Below are positions 53,645 through 62,189 of a DNA stretch of 64,000 nt, piece after piece (the stretch's first letter is position 1; each line of letters starts with the position of its first letter). Under the pieces are notes generated by a model. It saw only the letters and a program-made list of their open reading frames with translations, did not search any database and was not told the origin of the DNA. Location: positions 124,001 to 188,000 of the forward strand of contig NZ_JBHFEI010000009.1 in the NCBI RefSeq assembly GCF_041928815.1. Reading direction: 5' to 3'. Source of the DNA: JBHFEI01 sp041928815. GTDB lineage: Bacteria; Pseudomonadota; Alphaproteobacteria; Rhizobiales; Rhizobiaceae. The translations under genes and the position numbers were made by a program.

Positions 53645-54555
53645 CCGTGCTCGCCTTCGACGCGCAGCCGTTTTCGCCTTCGGGCGAGACGGGTCCGCAG
53701 CGGCGGATCGCCACGCCGCCGGCAACGCCGCCCGTCTTCCCCGGGACGCCGATGGAGCGGGCGCTCGATCCGCAGGTTCTGATCGGCATGCCGCAGCTGA
53801 CACCCTTCGGACTTTCTGAAAGCTGGCTGATGAAGGAGCTCGGCCACCGGCATTGGCTGCTTCTCGCCCGCCGCCTCGGCATGGCGGACGCGGATTTCCG
53901 CACGCCGGACGGTGCCGCCGCCTATGCGGCGATCTGCGCCACGGCGCTCAAGGGCGCGGATCTCGGCGCGGTCGCGGCCAATGACGTGCTTTCCATCCGC
54001 TCCGACCTTCGGCCGCTGTCGCGGGCGCAGGCCGCGAGCCGCCATCGCCTGACGCTGCGCGGCCGGCCGGTCGGCGAGGTCGAGCTGGTCTCCGCCTTCG
54101 TCCAGCGGGTCGGCGGCGGCGACAACCATGCCCTCGCCCGCGTCGGCCTTCCCGGTCAGGACGTCAGGGCCGCGCCGGAAGAAAACGCACTCGCCGCCAC
54201 CGCCTCGGCGCTGCGCCACGGCCGGGCGCCGCGCCATCTGGAGCTGCTTGCGCAAGGAGACACGGGAAAGACCTTCGCGTTCACGCCCGATCCGGTCGAG
54301 GATTTCAACGGGGCCGGCCTCTTCTATTTCGCCGGCTTCCAGGCGCTGGCGGGCCGCGCCGTCCGCCGCTGGTTTCCGGACACCGCCGGCCGCGCCGTCC
54401 GGCGCCGCGACGTGTTCTTCGCCGGCAACATCCGCCCCGGCGAGACGGTCGGCGTCACCTGCACCGACCGGCGGGACGACGGCGTCGCCTGCCGCCTCGC
54501 AAGGCCGGACGGTCAGGTGATCGGCCGCGTCTTCACGCTCTTCGCGCCTGCCTGA
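53641..54555 (+). CDS. LnmK/Pnap_2097-like double hot-dog biosynthetic protein
   Basis: 304-aa protein. GMPQLTPFGLSESWLMKELGHRHWLLLAR (about residues 49-77) and the later EDFNGAGLFYFAGFQALAGRAVRRWF block identify the Pnap_2097 family, related to LnmK, an acyltransferase/decarboxylase with two hot-dog folds. It is coupled by a 4-base overlap to the Nit1C flavoprotein, so it belongs to the operon. An acyl-thioester step in the same pathway is an inference. The 3' end overlaps the convergent spermidine-synthase-like gene by 43 bases. Confidence 0.82.
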   Translation: MTVLAFDAQPFSPSGETGPQRRIATPPATPPVFPGTPMERALDPQVLIGMPQLTPFGLSESWLMKELGHRHWLLLARRLGMADADFRTPDGAAAYAAICATALKGADLGAVAANDVLSIRSDLRPLSRAQAASRHRLTLRGRPVGEVELVSAFVQRVGGGDNHALARVGLPGQDVRAAPEENALAATASALRHGRAPRHLELLAQGDTGKTFAFTPDPVEDFNGAGLFYFAGFQALAGRAVRRWFPDTAGRAVRRRDVFFAGNIRPGETVGVTCTDRRDDGVACRLARPDGQVIGRVFTLFAPA

Positions 54556-55232
54556 CCACCTTGCGCGGTCGCGAGCCAGATCGTGTGGCGGGCGCCGCCG
54601 CGTTTGCCATTGGCGCGGGCATTGACCGCCTCGGCGGCAAAACCGGCCTGGGCCAGCCGGCGGGTGAAGGCCGGATCGGGGGCGGACGACCAGACGGCGA
54701 GCACGCCGCCCGGGCCGAGCGCCCGCTTCGTCGCGCCGAGGCCGGCAGGACTGTAAAGCCCGTCGTTTTCCGCCCGCGTCAGCCCGTCCGGGCCATTGTC
54801 GACATCGAGCAGGATGGCGTCGAAGCGGCGCGACGCGGTGCCGATCAGCGCGGCGACATCGCCCTCGTGCAGGGTCACGCGCGGATCGTCGAGCGAACCG
54901 GCGAAGACCGCCGCCATCGGCCCCTTCGCCCAGCCGATGACGGCCGGAACCAGTTCCGCCACCGTCACCTCGGCGTTCTCCGGCAGCACGGCCAGTGCCG
55001 CGCGCAGGGTGAAGCCCATGCCGAGGCCGCCGATCAGCATCCTCGGCCGGGTCATTCCTTCGGGCAGGCGCGCCGCCGCGAGCGTCGCCAGCGCCTCCTC
55101 CGAGCCGGAGAGCCGGCTGTTCATCAGCTCGTTCGATCCGAGCATGATCGAAAACTCGCCGCCCCGCCGCTTCAGCCGCAATTCGCCGCCGCCGGGCACG
55201 GCGGCCGTGTCGAGAAGCTCCCAGGGGATCAT
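54513..55232 (-). CDS. Spermidine synthase-like methyltransferase-fold protein
   Basis: 239-aa Rossmann-fold protein related to the spermidine synthase superfamily. MLIGGLGMGFTLRAAL forms the nucleotide-binding GGxGxG-type loop and FDAILLDVDNGPDGL the acidic strand. An N-terminal beta domain (about residues 1-75) contains FSIMLGSNELMNSRLSGSEEALATLA. Substrate unknown. The start at 55232 was chosen because the 33 codons upstream come from mosaic-repeat module 1. Convergent overlap with the preceding gene. Confidence 0.83.
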   Translation of the reverse strand: MIPWELLDTAAVPGGGELRLKRRGGEFSIMLGSNELMNSRLSGSEEALATLAAARLPEGMTRPRMLIGGLGMGFTLRAALAVLPENAEVTVAELVPAVIGWAKGPMAAVFAGSLDDPRVTLHEGDVAALIGTASRRFDAILLDVDNGPDGLTRAENDGLYSPAGLGATKRALGPGGVLAVWSSAPDPAFTRRLAQAGFAAEAVNARANGKRGGARHTIWLATAQGGQAGAKSVKTRPIT

Positions 55233-55276
55233 CGCGCGGCCTTCCGAAAGCCTGTCTCGCCAACGCGGGCGGCGGC

Positions 55277-55425
55277 TTTGCGAAAAGACAAGGACCTGAA
55301 GCGTATGGGCGAACCCGAAAGATCGCGACACGCTTGAGGGGCGGAACGCGGACGCGCCGGACCGGGCGGCAGAACAGAAGGATAGGGCATTTCGGGTGAT
55401 CCCTTCGTCACCCGCGAGGCCTTAG
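55277..55425 (+). repeat. Mosaic repeat copy B (modules 1 and 3)
   Basis: GCGAAAAGACAAGGACCTGA, CGTATGGGCGAACCCGAAAG and ATCGCGACACGCTTG match copy A. AGAACAGAAGGATAGGGCAT and TTCGGGTGATCCC match copies D and H. Module 2 is missing. Confidence 0.75.
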
Positions 55426-55439
55426 CACGGCGCCGCGCC

Positions 55440-58190
55440 TCACACCACGAAGATGTCGTGAGCGTCGATCGCGGCTTTGTTGACGAGCAGCGCGAACTGG
55501 ATGGCGTCGGCGCCGCCGCTGCCGTCCCTGTCGTAGAGAAGCGCGCCGGTCTTGCTGTTGTAGAGGATGCGGTCGCTCGCATCGAGCGTGGCGCCGGCGA
55601 CGCCGATGTCCTTGAAGGCGGTCTCTGCCAGCGCGCCGGCCGCCAGACCCTTGAAGGCGCTGCGCGCGAGATGGAGGACGTCGTCGCCGACGGTGAAGTC
55701 GGTGATGCGGTCGAGGTTGCCGGCCGCGGGCTTGGTCGAGAAGACGAAGGTGTCGTCGCCGCCCCGGCCGGTCAGCACGTCGAGGCCCTTGCCGCCGTCG
55801 AGAACGTTCTTGCCGTTGTTGCCGACGATCGTGTTGGAAAATTCGTTGCCCGTCAGCGTCAGCGCCGTCTTCGCATTCGGCACCGCCGCCTTCAGCACCT
55901 CGATCTCCTGGCGGGCGGCGAGCGTGTAACTCACCTTGGTCAGCACGGTGTCGCGGCCGCCGCCGCGGGCCTCGATGACGACGTCGCGGGCATTGTCGAC
56001 ATGGTAGGTGTCGTTGCCCTTCAGGCCCTGCATCCGGTCGGCGCCGCCCTTGCCGTCGATGACGTTGTTGCCGGCATTGCCGACGATCGTGTTGGCGAAG
56101 CCGTTGCCGGTCAGTTTGAGGGGCGCGCGTCCGCCGGGCACGGCGGCCTTCAGCACCTCGATCTCCTGGCCGGCGCCGAGCGTGTAGCTGACGGTGGTCA
56201 GCACCGTGTCGCGTCCGCCGCCGCGGGCCTCGATGACGACGTCGCGGGGATTGTCGACATGGTAGGTGTCGTTGCCGCCAAGCCCGATCATCCGGTCGGC
56301 GCCGCCGAGCCCGTTCAGGATGTCGGGGCCAGGGCCGCCGGTCAGCGTGTCCGGTCCGGGTCCCGGCGGCGGCGGGCCGTTGCCGGTCAGCGTGCCGGTG
56401 ACGACGCTGGTGCCGAGCCCCGCCGAGGCGCTGCCGCCGACGAGGTTGGAGAGGACGAAACGGTAGCCTTCCGGCACGCTCGAAAGCCCGGCGGCGTTGA
56501 GGGCGAGATTGATGCGGGCGACGGAGTGCTCGCGGTCGAAATTGACGCTGGCGTCGAGCGCGGCGAAGGTGACGGTGCCGGACGGCAGGCCGCCGACGAA
56601 ATCGCCGCCGTCGACCGAGGCGCCGCCGCCGGCCGGCAGCAGCTGCCAGCGGACCGTCACGGCCTGCGACACGTCGCCGACGCGGGCGATCAGGAAGGAG
56701 AGCGTGTCGCCGACGGCATTGACGCCGAGGCCGCGGGCATAGACGAGGGTGGCATAGTCGCGCACCTCGCCGGAGCCGCCGGCATGGACGATGCCGGGAT
56801 CGCTCGATCCGGCCGTGCCCATCGCATTTCCGAGGCCGCGCGGGCCCGCCGCCGCGTCGCGTCCGTCGGGTGCGGCGGCCGGGTCGTAGAAGCCGGGACT
56901 GAGCGGGCTCAAGATCTGGTCGCCGTCCGAGATGACCGGCGACGTGACGGCGAAGAGCCGCGTCTCCTGCCCGCCGATGCCGCCGTCGGCGCCGGCGCCG
57001 CCCTGGCCGCGCCGGTCGGCGTCGGGCTGGTAGCGCTCGCCCCGCCCGGGGCCGCCCTCGGCCGTGTTGTCGGCGGTGACGGCGGCGATGCCGGTCACCG
57101 TGCCTCGGTTGAGGACGGCGCCGGCCGCGTGGCCGCCGAAGCCGTTCGCCCCCGCATTGCCGCCGGCGCCGGCACTGCCGGCATCGCCGCCCTTGCCGGC
57201 ATCGGTGGAATTGTAGCGGTCATAGGGTACGGTGACGATGCGCGGATCGGTGGGATCGCCGGGATAGGGGCCGTAGGCGACCGGCCAGATGCGCACGCTG
57301 CCGACGTTCTGGTCGATGGAGACGACGGCGTCGTGGGTGCCGTTGCCGCCATAGCCGGCGGTGCCGCCCGTGCCACCGAAGCCGCCATTGCCGGCATCGC
57401 CGCCCTGGCCTTCGTTGCCCTCGTAGATCAGCCCGCTGCCGAGCCGCCCGCCGAAGATCGTGTCGATCAGCGTCAGCGTGGCGCCGGCCTGGTTGAGGAT
57501 GGCGCCGGCCGCATCGCCCCCCTTGCCGCCGTCGCCGCCGGTCCCGCCATTGCCGCCATTGCCGCCGGCCCCGCCGTCGCCGCCGCCCGGCCCACCGCGC
57601 CCGCCGGTGCCGCCATTGCCGCCGCGCCCGCCGGAACCGCCATTGCCGCCATTGCCGGCGAAATATTCGTTGGAGCCGAAGCCGACGCGTTCGAGCGTCA
57701 GCGTGCCGCTGTTGACGATGGCGCCGGCGCCCGATTCGCCGGCCGAGCCGACGCCGCCATGGCCGCCCTCGCCGCCGCTTTCCCCGGTCGTGCCGTTCTG
57801 ATCGAAGCCGGTCGCGGCCGGAGCGCTCGCGCCATGGGTCGCGATCGGCGCGCCCGCGCCGAAGCTGCCATCCGCCCCGTTCTCGCGGCCGTTGATGAAT
57901 TCGATGTCGCTGATCCTGACGGTGGCGCCGGCCTCGATCGTCAGGTGGTGGTTGCCGGTGCCCATCAGGTAGATGTCGCCGAGCCCGTCATTGTCGACGT
58001 CGCCCTCGATGGTGAGCGGCCCGCCGGCCGCCCCGATCGTCACCGCCTCGGCGAGCGCGATCGCCAGCGGCGCGGCGAAGCGGATCGTGTCGGCACCGGG
58101 CGTGGCGGCGGCCATCGCCACCGCCTCCTCGAAACTGACGAGGCCGTCATCGGCGGCGTTGGTCCCGGACGTGACGGTGAAGATGGCCAT
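55440..58190 (-). CDS. RTX protein with glycine-rich (PGRS-like) N-terminal region
   Basis: 916-aa calcium-binding exoprotein. Residues 1-105 begin like a right-handed beta-helix/CSLREA-type protein (IFTVTSGTNAADDGLVSFEEAVAMA). Around 130-370, long GGxGGxGG runs (GGNGGSGGRGGNGGTGG) alternate with LNQAGATLTL-type rungs. A Calx-beta-like stretch lies near 510-610, then two DTYHVDNxRDVVIEARGGG RTX modules and a serralysin-type C-terminus (FVFSTKPAAGNLDRITDF...). The start at 58190 gives a family-like N-terminus. No exporter lies adjacent; type I secretion is expected. Confidence 0.88.
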   Translation of the reverse strand: MAIFTVTSGTNAADDGLVSFEEAVAMAAATPGADTIRFAAPLAIALAEAVTIGAAGGPLTIEGDVDNDGLGDIYLMGTGNHHLTIEAGATVRISDIEFINGRENGADGSFGAGAPIATHGASAPAATGFDQNGTTGESGGEGGHGGVGSAGESGAGAIVNSGTLTLERVGFGSNEYFAGNGGNGGSGGRGGNGGTGGRGGPGGGDGGAGGNGGNGGTGGDGGKGGDAAGAILNQAGATLTLIDTIFGGRLGSGLIYEGNEGQGGDAGNGGFGGTGGTAGYGGNGTHDAVVSIDQNVGSVRIWPVAYGPYPGDPTDPRIVTVPYDRYNSTDAGKGGDAGSAGAGGNAGANGFGGHAAGAVLNRGTVTGIAAVTADNTAEGGPGRGERYQPDADRRGQGGAGADGGIGGQETRLFAVTSPVISDGDQILSPLSPGFYDPAAAPDGRDAAAGPRGLGNAMGTAGSSDPGIVHAGGSGEVRDYATLVYARGLGVNAVGDTLSFLIARVGDVSQAVTVRWQLLPAGGGASVDGGDFVGGLPSGTVTFAALDASVNFDREHSVARINLALNAAGLSSVPEGYRFVLSNLVGGSASAGLGTSVVTGTLTGNGPPPPGPGPDTLTGGPGPDILNGLGGADRMIGLGGNDTYHVDNPRDVVIEARGGGRDTVLTTVSYTLGAGQEIEVLKAAVPGGRAPLKLTGNGFANTIVGNAGNNVIDGKGGADRMQGLKGNDTYHVDNARDVVIEARGGGRDTVLTKVSYTLAARQEIEVLKAAVPNAKTALTLTGNEFSNTIVGNNGKNVLDGGKGLDVLTGRGGDDTFVFSTKPAAGNLDRITDFTVGDDVLHLARSAFKGLAAGALAETAFKDIGVAGATLDASDRILYNSKTGALLYDRDGSGGADAIQFALLVNKAAIDAHDIFVV

Positions 58191-58302
58191 GGGAGATCCT
58201 CGCAGGGGCGGAAGGGCGATTGCGCCCGCCCACCTTAGGCGTTGGATAGCGCCTGTCATTCCCCTGTTTGAGGGGGATCTGCGAAGATCGTCGCCTTAAG
58301 GA

Positions 58303-58956
58303 TCAGCCCGCCGAGAAGGAGCGGATCGCCGCCTCGCAGGCGGACTTGAAGCGTTCGGAGGGGCCGTCGGTGCCGGTCGCCTGGCGGCTGACGCGCGCGC
58401 CTTCGAGCAGCATGGAGAGCGTGTCGGCAAGCAGTCCCGCGTCGCGCGCGCCGGCCCTGACGCAGAGCGCCTCCAGCCGGTCGCGCTGGCTGCGCTTGAA
58501 ACTGTCGATCAGCCCGTGGGCGGGGTGGCCGGCATCCTTCAGCTCCACCGCCGCATTGGAGAGGTCGCAGCCCGAGGGCTCGCGCTTCAGGCAGCGGGCG
58601 CGGTTGTCGATCCAGCCGGTGAGCTGCGCCCGCGCATCGCCCGGATGGGCGGCCTCGATCTCCTGCCAGAACAGGACATCCTTTTCCGACACCCGCTTCA
58701 GCGCCTCGCAGACGAGATCGTCCTTCGAGCCGAACTGGCGGTAGAGCGTCATCTTGTTGGTCTTGGCCGCTTCGGCGATCGCGTCGACGCCGATGCCGCG
58801 GATGCCGAAGCGGCGAAACAGCTCGCAGGCGCTGTCGACGATGCGTTCGCGCGGGGGCGGCGGTGTCTCCGCCTCCTCGGCCGCCTTCACGCGTTTCGGC
58901 GCCTTGAGCGAGGAGGGAGGATTTTTATCGCCTTGCGGCGCCTGCGTGGTTGACAT
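58303..58956 (-). CDS. TetR-family transcriptional regulator
   Basis: 217-aa repressor. The HTH is at about residues 37-83 (RERIVDSACELFRRFGIRGIGVDAIAEAAKTNKMTLYRQFGSKDDLVCEAL), after a basic, proline-rich N-terminal extension of about 35 residues. The helical ligand domain resembles the TetR C-terminal class with RCLKREPSGCDLSNAAVEL. An imperfect palindrome lies just upstream, indicating autoregulation and control of the divergent small gene. Confidence 0.92.
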   Translation of the reverse strand: MSTTQAPQGDKNPPSSLKAPKRVKAAEEAETPPPPRERIVDSACELFRRFGIRGIGVDAIAEAAKTNKMTLYRQFGSKDDLVCEALKRVSEKDVLFWQEIEAAHPGDARAQLTGWIDNRARCLKREPSGCDLSNAAVELKDAGHPAHGLIDSFKRSQRDRLEALCVRAGARDAGLLADTLSMLLEGARVSRQATGTDGPSERFKSACEAAIRSFSAG

Positions 58957-58963
58957 GGGTGTG

Positions 58964-58997
58964 ACCGGTCGGTAACATCGCGTTGTTACTTACCGGT
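58964..58997. promoter_or_regulatory. TetR-type operator
   Basis: ACCGGTCGGTAACA and TGTTACTTACCGGT are inverted arms (12 of 14 matching) 6 bases apart, directly between the tetR gene and the divergent small gene. Confidence 0.65.
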
Positions 58998-59093
58998 AAC
59001 ACCCCCCTGCATCGGAGTCAAGCCGCAAGCGGGCACGTGCTCAGGGGCTAGGGATTTACCCACTTTATCATCTTTACGGGAAAGGACCGTCCC

Positions 59094-59315
59094 ATGGCCG
59101 TCATTGCCGAACTGACCATGACCGACATCCTGTCGGACCCGCTGATCCTCGCGCTCGCCCGCGCCGATGGCCTCACCGAGGCCGCCTATCGCACGATGAT
59201 GCACAAAGCGGCCGCCCGCCTCGAGCGTCCCCGTGCAGCCGTCGCCGCCGCCTCGCAGCCCCGCGTGACCCCCCGCGGCCTTGTACGCTCCGAAGCCGCG
59301 CTCTGCTGCGCGTAA
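59094..59315 (+). CDS. Small hypothetical protein
   Basis: 73-aa protein with no recognised family. AAAGGA lies 8-10 bases before the ATG. The first half is helical and acidic/alanine-rich (ELTMTDILSDPLILALARADGLTEAAYRTMMHKAAARLE); the second half is low complexity. Divergent from the tetR gene with the operator between them, which supports it being a real, regulated gene. Confidence 0.5.
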   Translation: MAVIAELTMTDILSDPLILALARADGLTEAAYRTMMHKAAARLERPRAAVAAASQPRVTPRGLVRSEAALCCA

Positions 59316-59428
59316 GGCGCGGCCGACCCTGTTCCGCGCGATCCTCCCCCGGTCGGGGTCGAGCCGGTCGCGCGGTTCCTGTGAGGCGTCCGCTCCCCTG
59401 CCGGGCGCCTCACTTTTTTGTTTCATCC

Positions 59429-60010
59429 CTATTCGGCCGCCTTCGGCTGCTCGATCTCCAGCGTGTAGGAATAGCCCTCCAGCAGCGCATAGGCCTTCTC
59501 AAGCGCCGCGATTTCGGCCTCGGCCCTGGCGATCGCCTCGGTGATCGCCGCCGCCCGCGCCTTCATCAGGCTGCCGAGCACGTCGACGCCGGCCGGCCGG
59601 CCGATGCGGCCGATATGGTCGCGCACGCGGGCGCGGTGCCGCTCCATCTCGAGAATGTGGAAACGGGCGCCGACCATCTCGTCGGCAAGCTTGCGGCGGA
59701 TGGCGGCAAGCGGATCGAAGCTGCCGGGGCTGCGCTCGTCGAGGATCAGGTCGTTGACATAGGTCTCGAGGATCATGACGCCCTTCATGTCCTTCGGATC
59801 GGCGAGCGCCGGATCGTAGCCGGTGTCGTCGTAGACCTTGCGGCGCACCGGGTCGGTCAGAAGGTCGGAGGCGTTCTTCAGCCGCTCGAAATCGTTGAGC
59901 TGCCCGCCCGTGTCGGGATGGGCGGTCTTGGCGCGCCGGCGGAAGGCCGCGCGCACGGCGGCGGTGTCCGCGTCGCGCGGCAGGCCCAGTATCTCATAAG
60001 GATCGATCAC
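59429..60010 (-). CDS. J-domain (DnaJ-like) protein
   Basis: 193-aa protein from the GTG at 60010; another GTG at 60049 would add 13 glycine-rich residues. A J domain occupies about residues 2-65 (DPYEILGLPRDADTAAVRAAFRRRAKTAHPDTGG, HPD motif intact). After it is an alpha-helical C-terminal region with RARVRDHIGRIGRPAGVDVLGSLM. It lacks the zinc finger and client-binding domains of DnaJ, so it is probably a specialised co-chaperone for DnaK. Confidence 0.85.
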   Translation of the reverse strand: MIDPYEILGLPRDADTAAVRAAFRRRAKTAHPDTGGQLNDFERLKNASDLLTDPVRRKVYDDTGYDPALADPKDMKGVMILETYVNDLILDERSPGSFDPLAAIRRKLADEMVGARFHILEMERHRARVRDHIGRIGRPAGVDVLGSLMKARAAAITEAIARAEAEIAALEKAYALLEGYSYTLEIEQPKAAE

Positions 60011-60211
60011 ACCGTCACCCGTACCCGTCTTCCCGCCCGCTCTTCCCACGCGAAGCAGGGCGATATCGTGGCAGCATACAGCAAAATCGGCGCGAGGGGA
60101 CGGTCGCTTCCCCGCTCTCCACGGGCATTGCGATTTGTCGGGCCGGGGCGATTCCGTTTCGGCGCGGGTTGAGATAGGATCGCGGAATCAACCGGTTCCC
60201 GAGGAACGCCG

Positions 60212-60640
60212 ATGCCGGTCAGGCGCGCGCATCGCTGGCTTTACCCGATCGACTGGCCCGAGCTCAGCCGGATGGTCCGCTTCGGCCGGGCGAAGGGGCG
60301 CTGCGAGCAATGCGCCCGCCCGCACGGCGCGCTGGTCTGCCACTTGGGCGACGGGCGCTGGTTCGACGATGCCGACGGGATCTGGCGCGACGGGCGCGGG
60401 CGGGCGCTGAAGCGCCAGGAGGGCCCGCCGTCCGAGGGCCACAGGACGACGCGCGTCTATCTCGCCACGGCCCATCTCGACCACGACCCCGGCCACAACC
60501 GCCTGAGCAACCTGAAGGCGCTCTGCCAGCGCTGCCACATGCTGAACGACCGCCCGGAGCACCTGCGCCGGCGCCGGCTTAAGCACCTGATGGGCCGCGC
60601 GCTCGGCGATCTCTTCGACGGCGTCTACCGGGAGCCCTGA
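60212..60640 (+). CDS. HNH-type nuclease-like protein
   Basis: 142-aa protein. CEQCARPHGALVCH and LKALCQRCHMLND supply two CxxC zinc knuckles, and TAHLDHDPGHNRLSNL provides the H-D-H/N core of an HNH fold. Length is that of small stand-alone HNH proteins common in rhizobia. There is no methylase or phage gene nearby, so a restriction or homing role cannot be claimed. Confidence 0.82.
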   Translation: MPVRRAHRWLYPIDWPELSRMVRFGRAKGRCEQCARPHGALVCHLGDGRWFDDADGIWRDGRGRALKRQEGPPSEGHRTTRVYLATAHLDHDPGHNRLSNLKALCQRCHMLNDRPEHLRRRRLKHLMGRALGDLFDGVYREP

Positions 60641-60721
60641 CAGGCCGCTCGCGCATGGATTTTGGGACGAAGGACGAAGATGGAGAACGGCGGCATCCGT
60701 CGGTGCCGGCCGCCGGCCGAA

Positions 60722-60884
60722 ACGAAAAAGCCTGCCGCGGGAGGAGGTGCGGCAGGCTTTCGAAAAGAACCGAACGGCAGCCGGGAGGAGGAGTGCTGCC
60801 GTTCCCGCAGGCGCCCCTTGGGAGGAGGAGTGGGCCGCCTGCATATCGAAGCCCTGCGGGAGGAGGAGAAGCAGTGCTTCGATG
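60722..60884 (-). ncRNA. Four-hairpin CCUCCUCCC-loop small RNA (cuckoo/CcsR-like)
   Basis: Read on the minus strand there are four stem-loops: 60845-60883, 60807-60842, 60773-60803 and 60727-60760. The stems are 9-13 bp with compensating arms, and every loop displays CUCCUCCUCCC or ACCUCCUCCC. The last hairpin is followed by a U-rich run (GCTTTTTCGTTT), so it doubles as a terminator. A TATAGT -10-like box (60896-60891) precedes the first stem. Anti-Shine-Dalgarno loops of this kind define the cuckoo RNAs of Rhizobiales and CcsR RNAs of Rhodobacter, which act in stress responses. Confidence 0.75.
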
Positions 60885-61098
60885 AGGTTGACTATACATT
60901 CATCACGCCCAAAATCGAGGCAGTTTTTCTCACGCCTGCCATGCACGGAGCGAATGGCTCGCGGGGCCCTGCGTCACGGTCCGGTGCGGCGTCTTCCGCC
61001 GCACCCCGCGCGGCCTTCGCCGGCTGATAACCGTAAACCTCTTCACATCGCCGCCTGAAACCCCATATGGGAGGGTGAATGAGAGGAAGGGAGATTTC

Positions 61099-62088
61099 GT
61101 GAGACAGTACGGACGTGTGTTCGCGGCGGTGGCGCTCGCGCTGGTGACGACGCTGGCCGCCGTCGATTTTGCCGAGGCGCGCCGCGCCGGCGGCGGGCTC
61201 GGCAGCCGCGGCAGTCGCACCTTTTCCGCCCCGCCCGTGACCCGCACCGCGCCGAACACGGCGACGCCGATCGACCGGACGATGACGCAGCAGCCGCAGC
61301 AGGCGACGCGCCCGGCCGCCCAGCAGCAGCCGCAAGCCGCGAACCGCTCCGGCGGGCTCTTCGGCGGCTTCGGCCGGTCGATGCTCGGCGGCCTCTTCGT
61401 CGGCGGCCTGATCGGCATGCTGCTCGGCAACGGCCTCGGCGGGGCCTTCGGCTTCCTCGGCCTCCTGCTGCAGGTCGGCCTCGTCGTGCTTGCCGTCATG
61501 CTGCTGATGCGGCTCTTCGGCCGGCGCCAGCAGCCGGCCTATGCCGGCGGGCGCGCGCCCGCGGCACCCGGCGCCTATGCGCGCCAGCCGTCCTCCGCCG
61601 CCGGCGGGTCGCCCGTGCCGATCCCGGGCATCGGCGGCGGCCGGGCAGCACCCGCTGCCGCGCCGCAGGGACCGGCCGACGAGATCGGCCTCTCGGGGGC
61701 CGACTTCGACCGCTTCGAGGCGATGCTCGGCGAGGTGCAGCAGGCCTATGCGCGCGAGGATTACGCGGCGCTGCGCCGGCTGACGACGCCGGAGGCGATG
61801 TCCTATCTCGCCGAGGAACTGAGCGAGAACGCGACGAAGGGGCTGATCAACGAGGTCGGCGATGTGCGCCTGGTGCAGGGCGACCTGGCCGAGGCCTGGC
61901 GCGAGGGACCGCTCGACTATGCGACGGTCGCGATGCGCTACGAAAGCATCGACGTGACGCGCGAGCGCTCGACCGGCCGGGTCGTCGCCGGCGATGCGCA
62001 GACGCCGACGGAGGCCGTGGAACTCTGGACCTTCGTCCGCCGCGCCGGCACCGACTGGCAGGTTTCCGCGATCCAGTCGGCGGCGTGA
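61099..62088 (+). CDS. Tim44-like domain protein
   Basis: 329-aa membrane-associated protein. The GTG at 61099 was chosen for AGGAAGGGAG immediately upstream; an earlier GTG at 61075 adds eight residues. A signal-like hydrophobic segment (about 5-25) precedes a Gln/Pro/Ala-rich linker. A Gly/Leu-rich transmembrane hairpin (FGGFGRSMLGGLFVGGLIGMLLGNGLGG...LLMRLFG) follows at about 95-140. The C-terminal Tim44/MBA1-type domain (about 205-325; FDRFEAMLGEVQQAYAREDYAALRRLTTPEAMSYLAEEL) resembles mitochondrial Tim44. A role in inner-membrane protein handling is assumed from the family only. Confidence 0.9.
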   Translation: MRQYGRVFAAVALALVTTLAAVDFAEARRAGGGLGSRGSRTFSAPPVTRTAPNTATPIDRTMTQQPQQATRPAAQQQPQAANRSGGLFGGFGRSMLGGLFVGGLIGMLLGNGLGGAFGFLGLLLQVGLVVLAVMLLMRLFGRRQQPAYAGGRAPAAPGAYARQPSSAAGGSPVPIPGIGGGRAAPAAAPQGPADEIGLSGADFDRFEAMLGEVQQAYAREDYAALRRLTTPEAMSYLAEELSENATKGLINEVGDVRLVQGDLAEAWREGPLDYATVAMRYESIDVTRERSTGRVVAGDAQTPTEAVELWTFVRRAGTDWQVSAIQSAA

Positions 62089-62189
62089 GCCGCGGCGGAC
62101 GGCAGGACGGATGCGATTTGTCGAAAGGGCGGCCCCGCGGGTCGCCCTTTCGCGTTTCCGGGCGATGTGCCGGAAGAGGTCTGCGGCAG

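Noticed and set aside
55458..58238. 926-codon open frame on the plus strand
   Set aside because: Shadow of the glycine-rich RTX gene on the other strand; repetitive Ala/Gly/Val/Asp content only mirrors its codons.
60660..60890. GGGAGGAGG boxes on the plus strand as a series of ribosome binding sites for leader peptides
   Set aside because: No start codons follow at proper distance in consistent frames; the boxes sit in hairpin loops and the U-run terminator is on the minus strand, which favours a minus-strand RNA.
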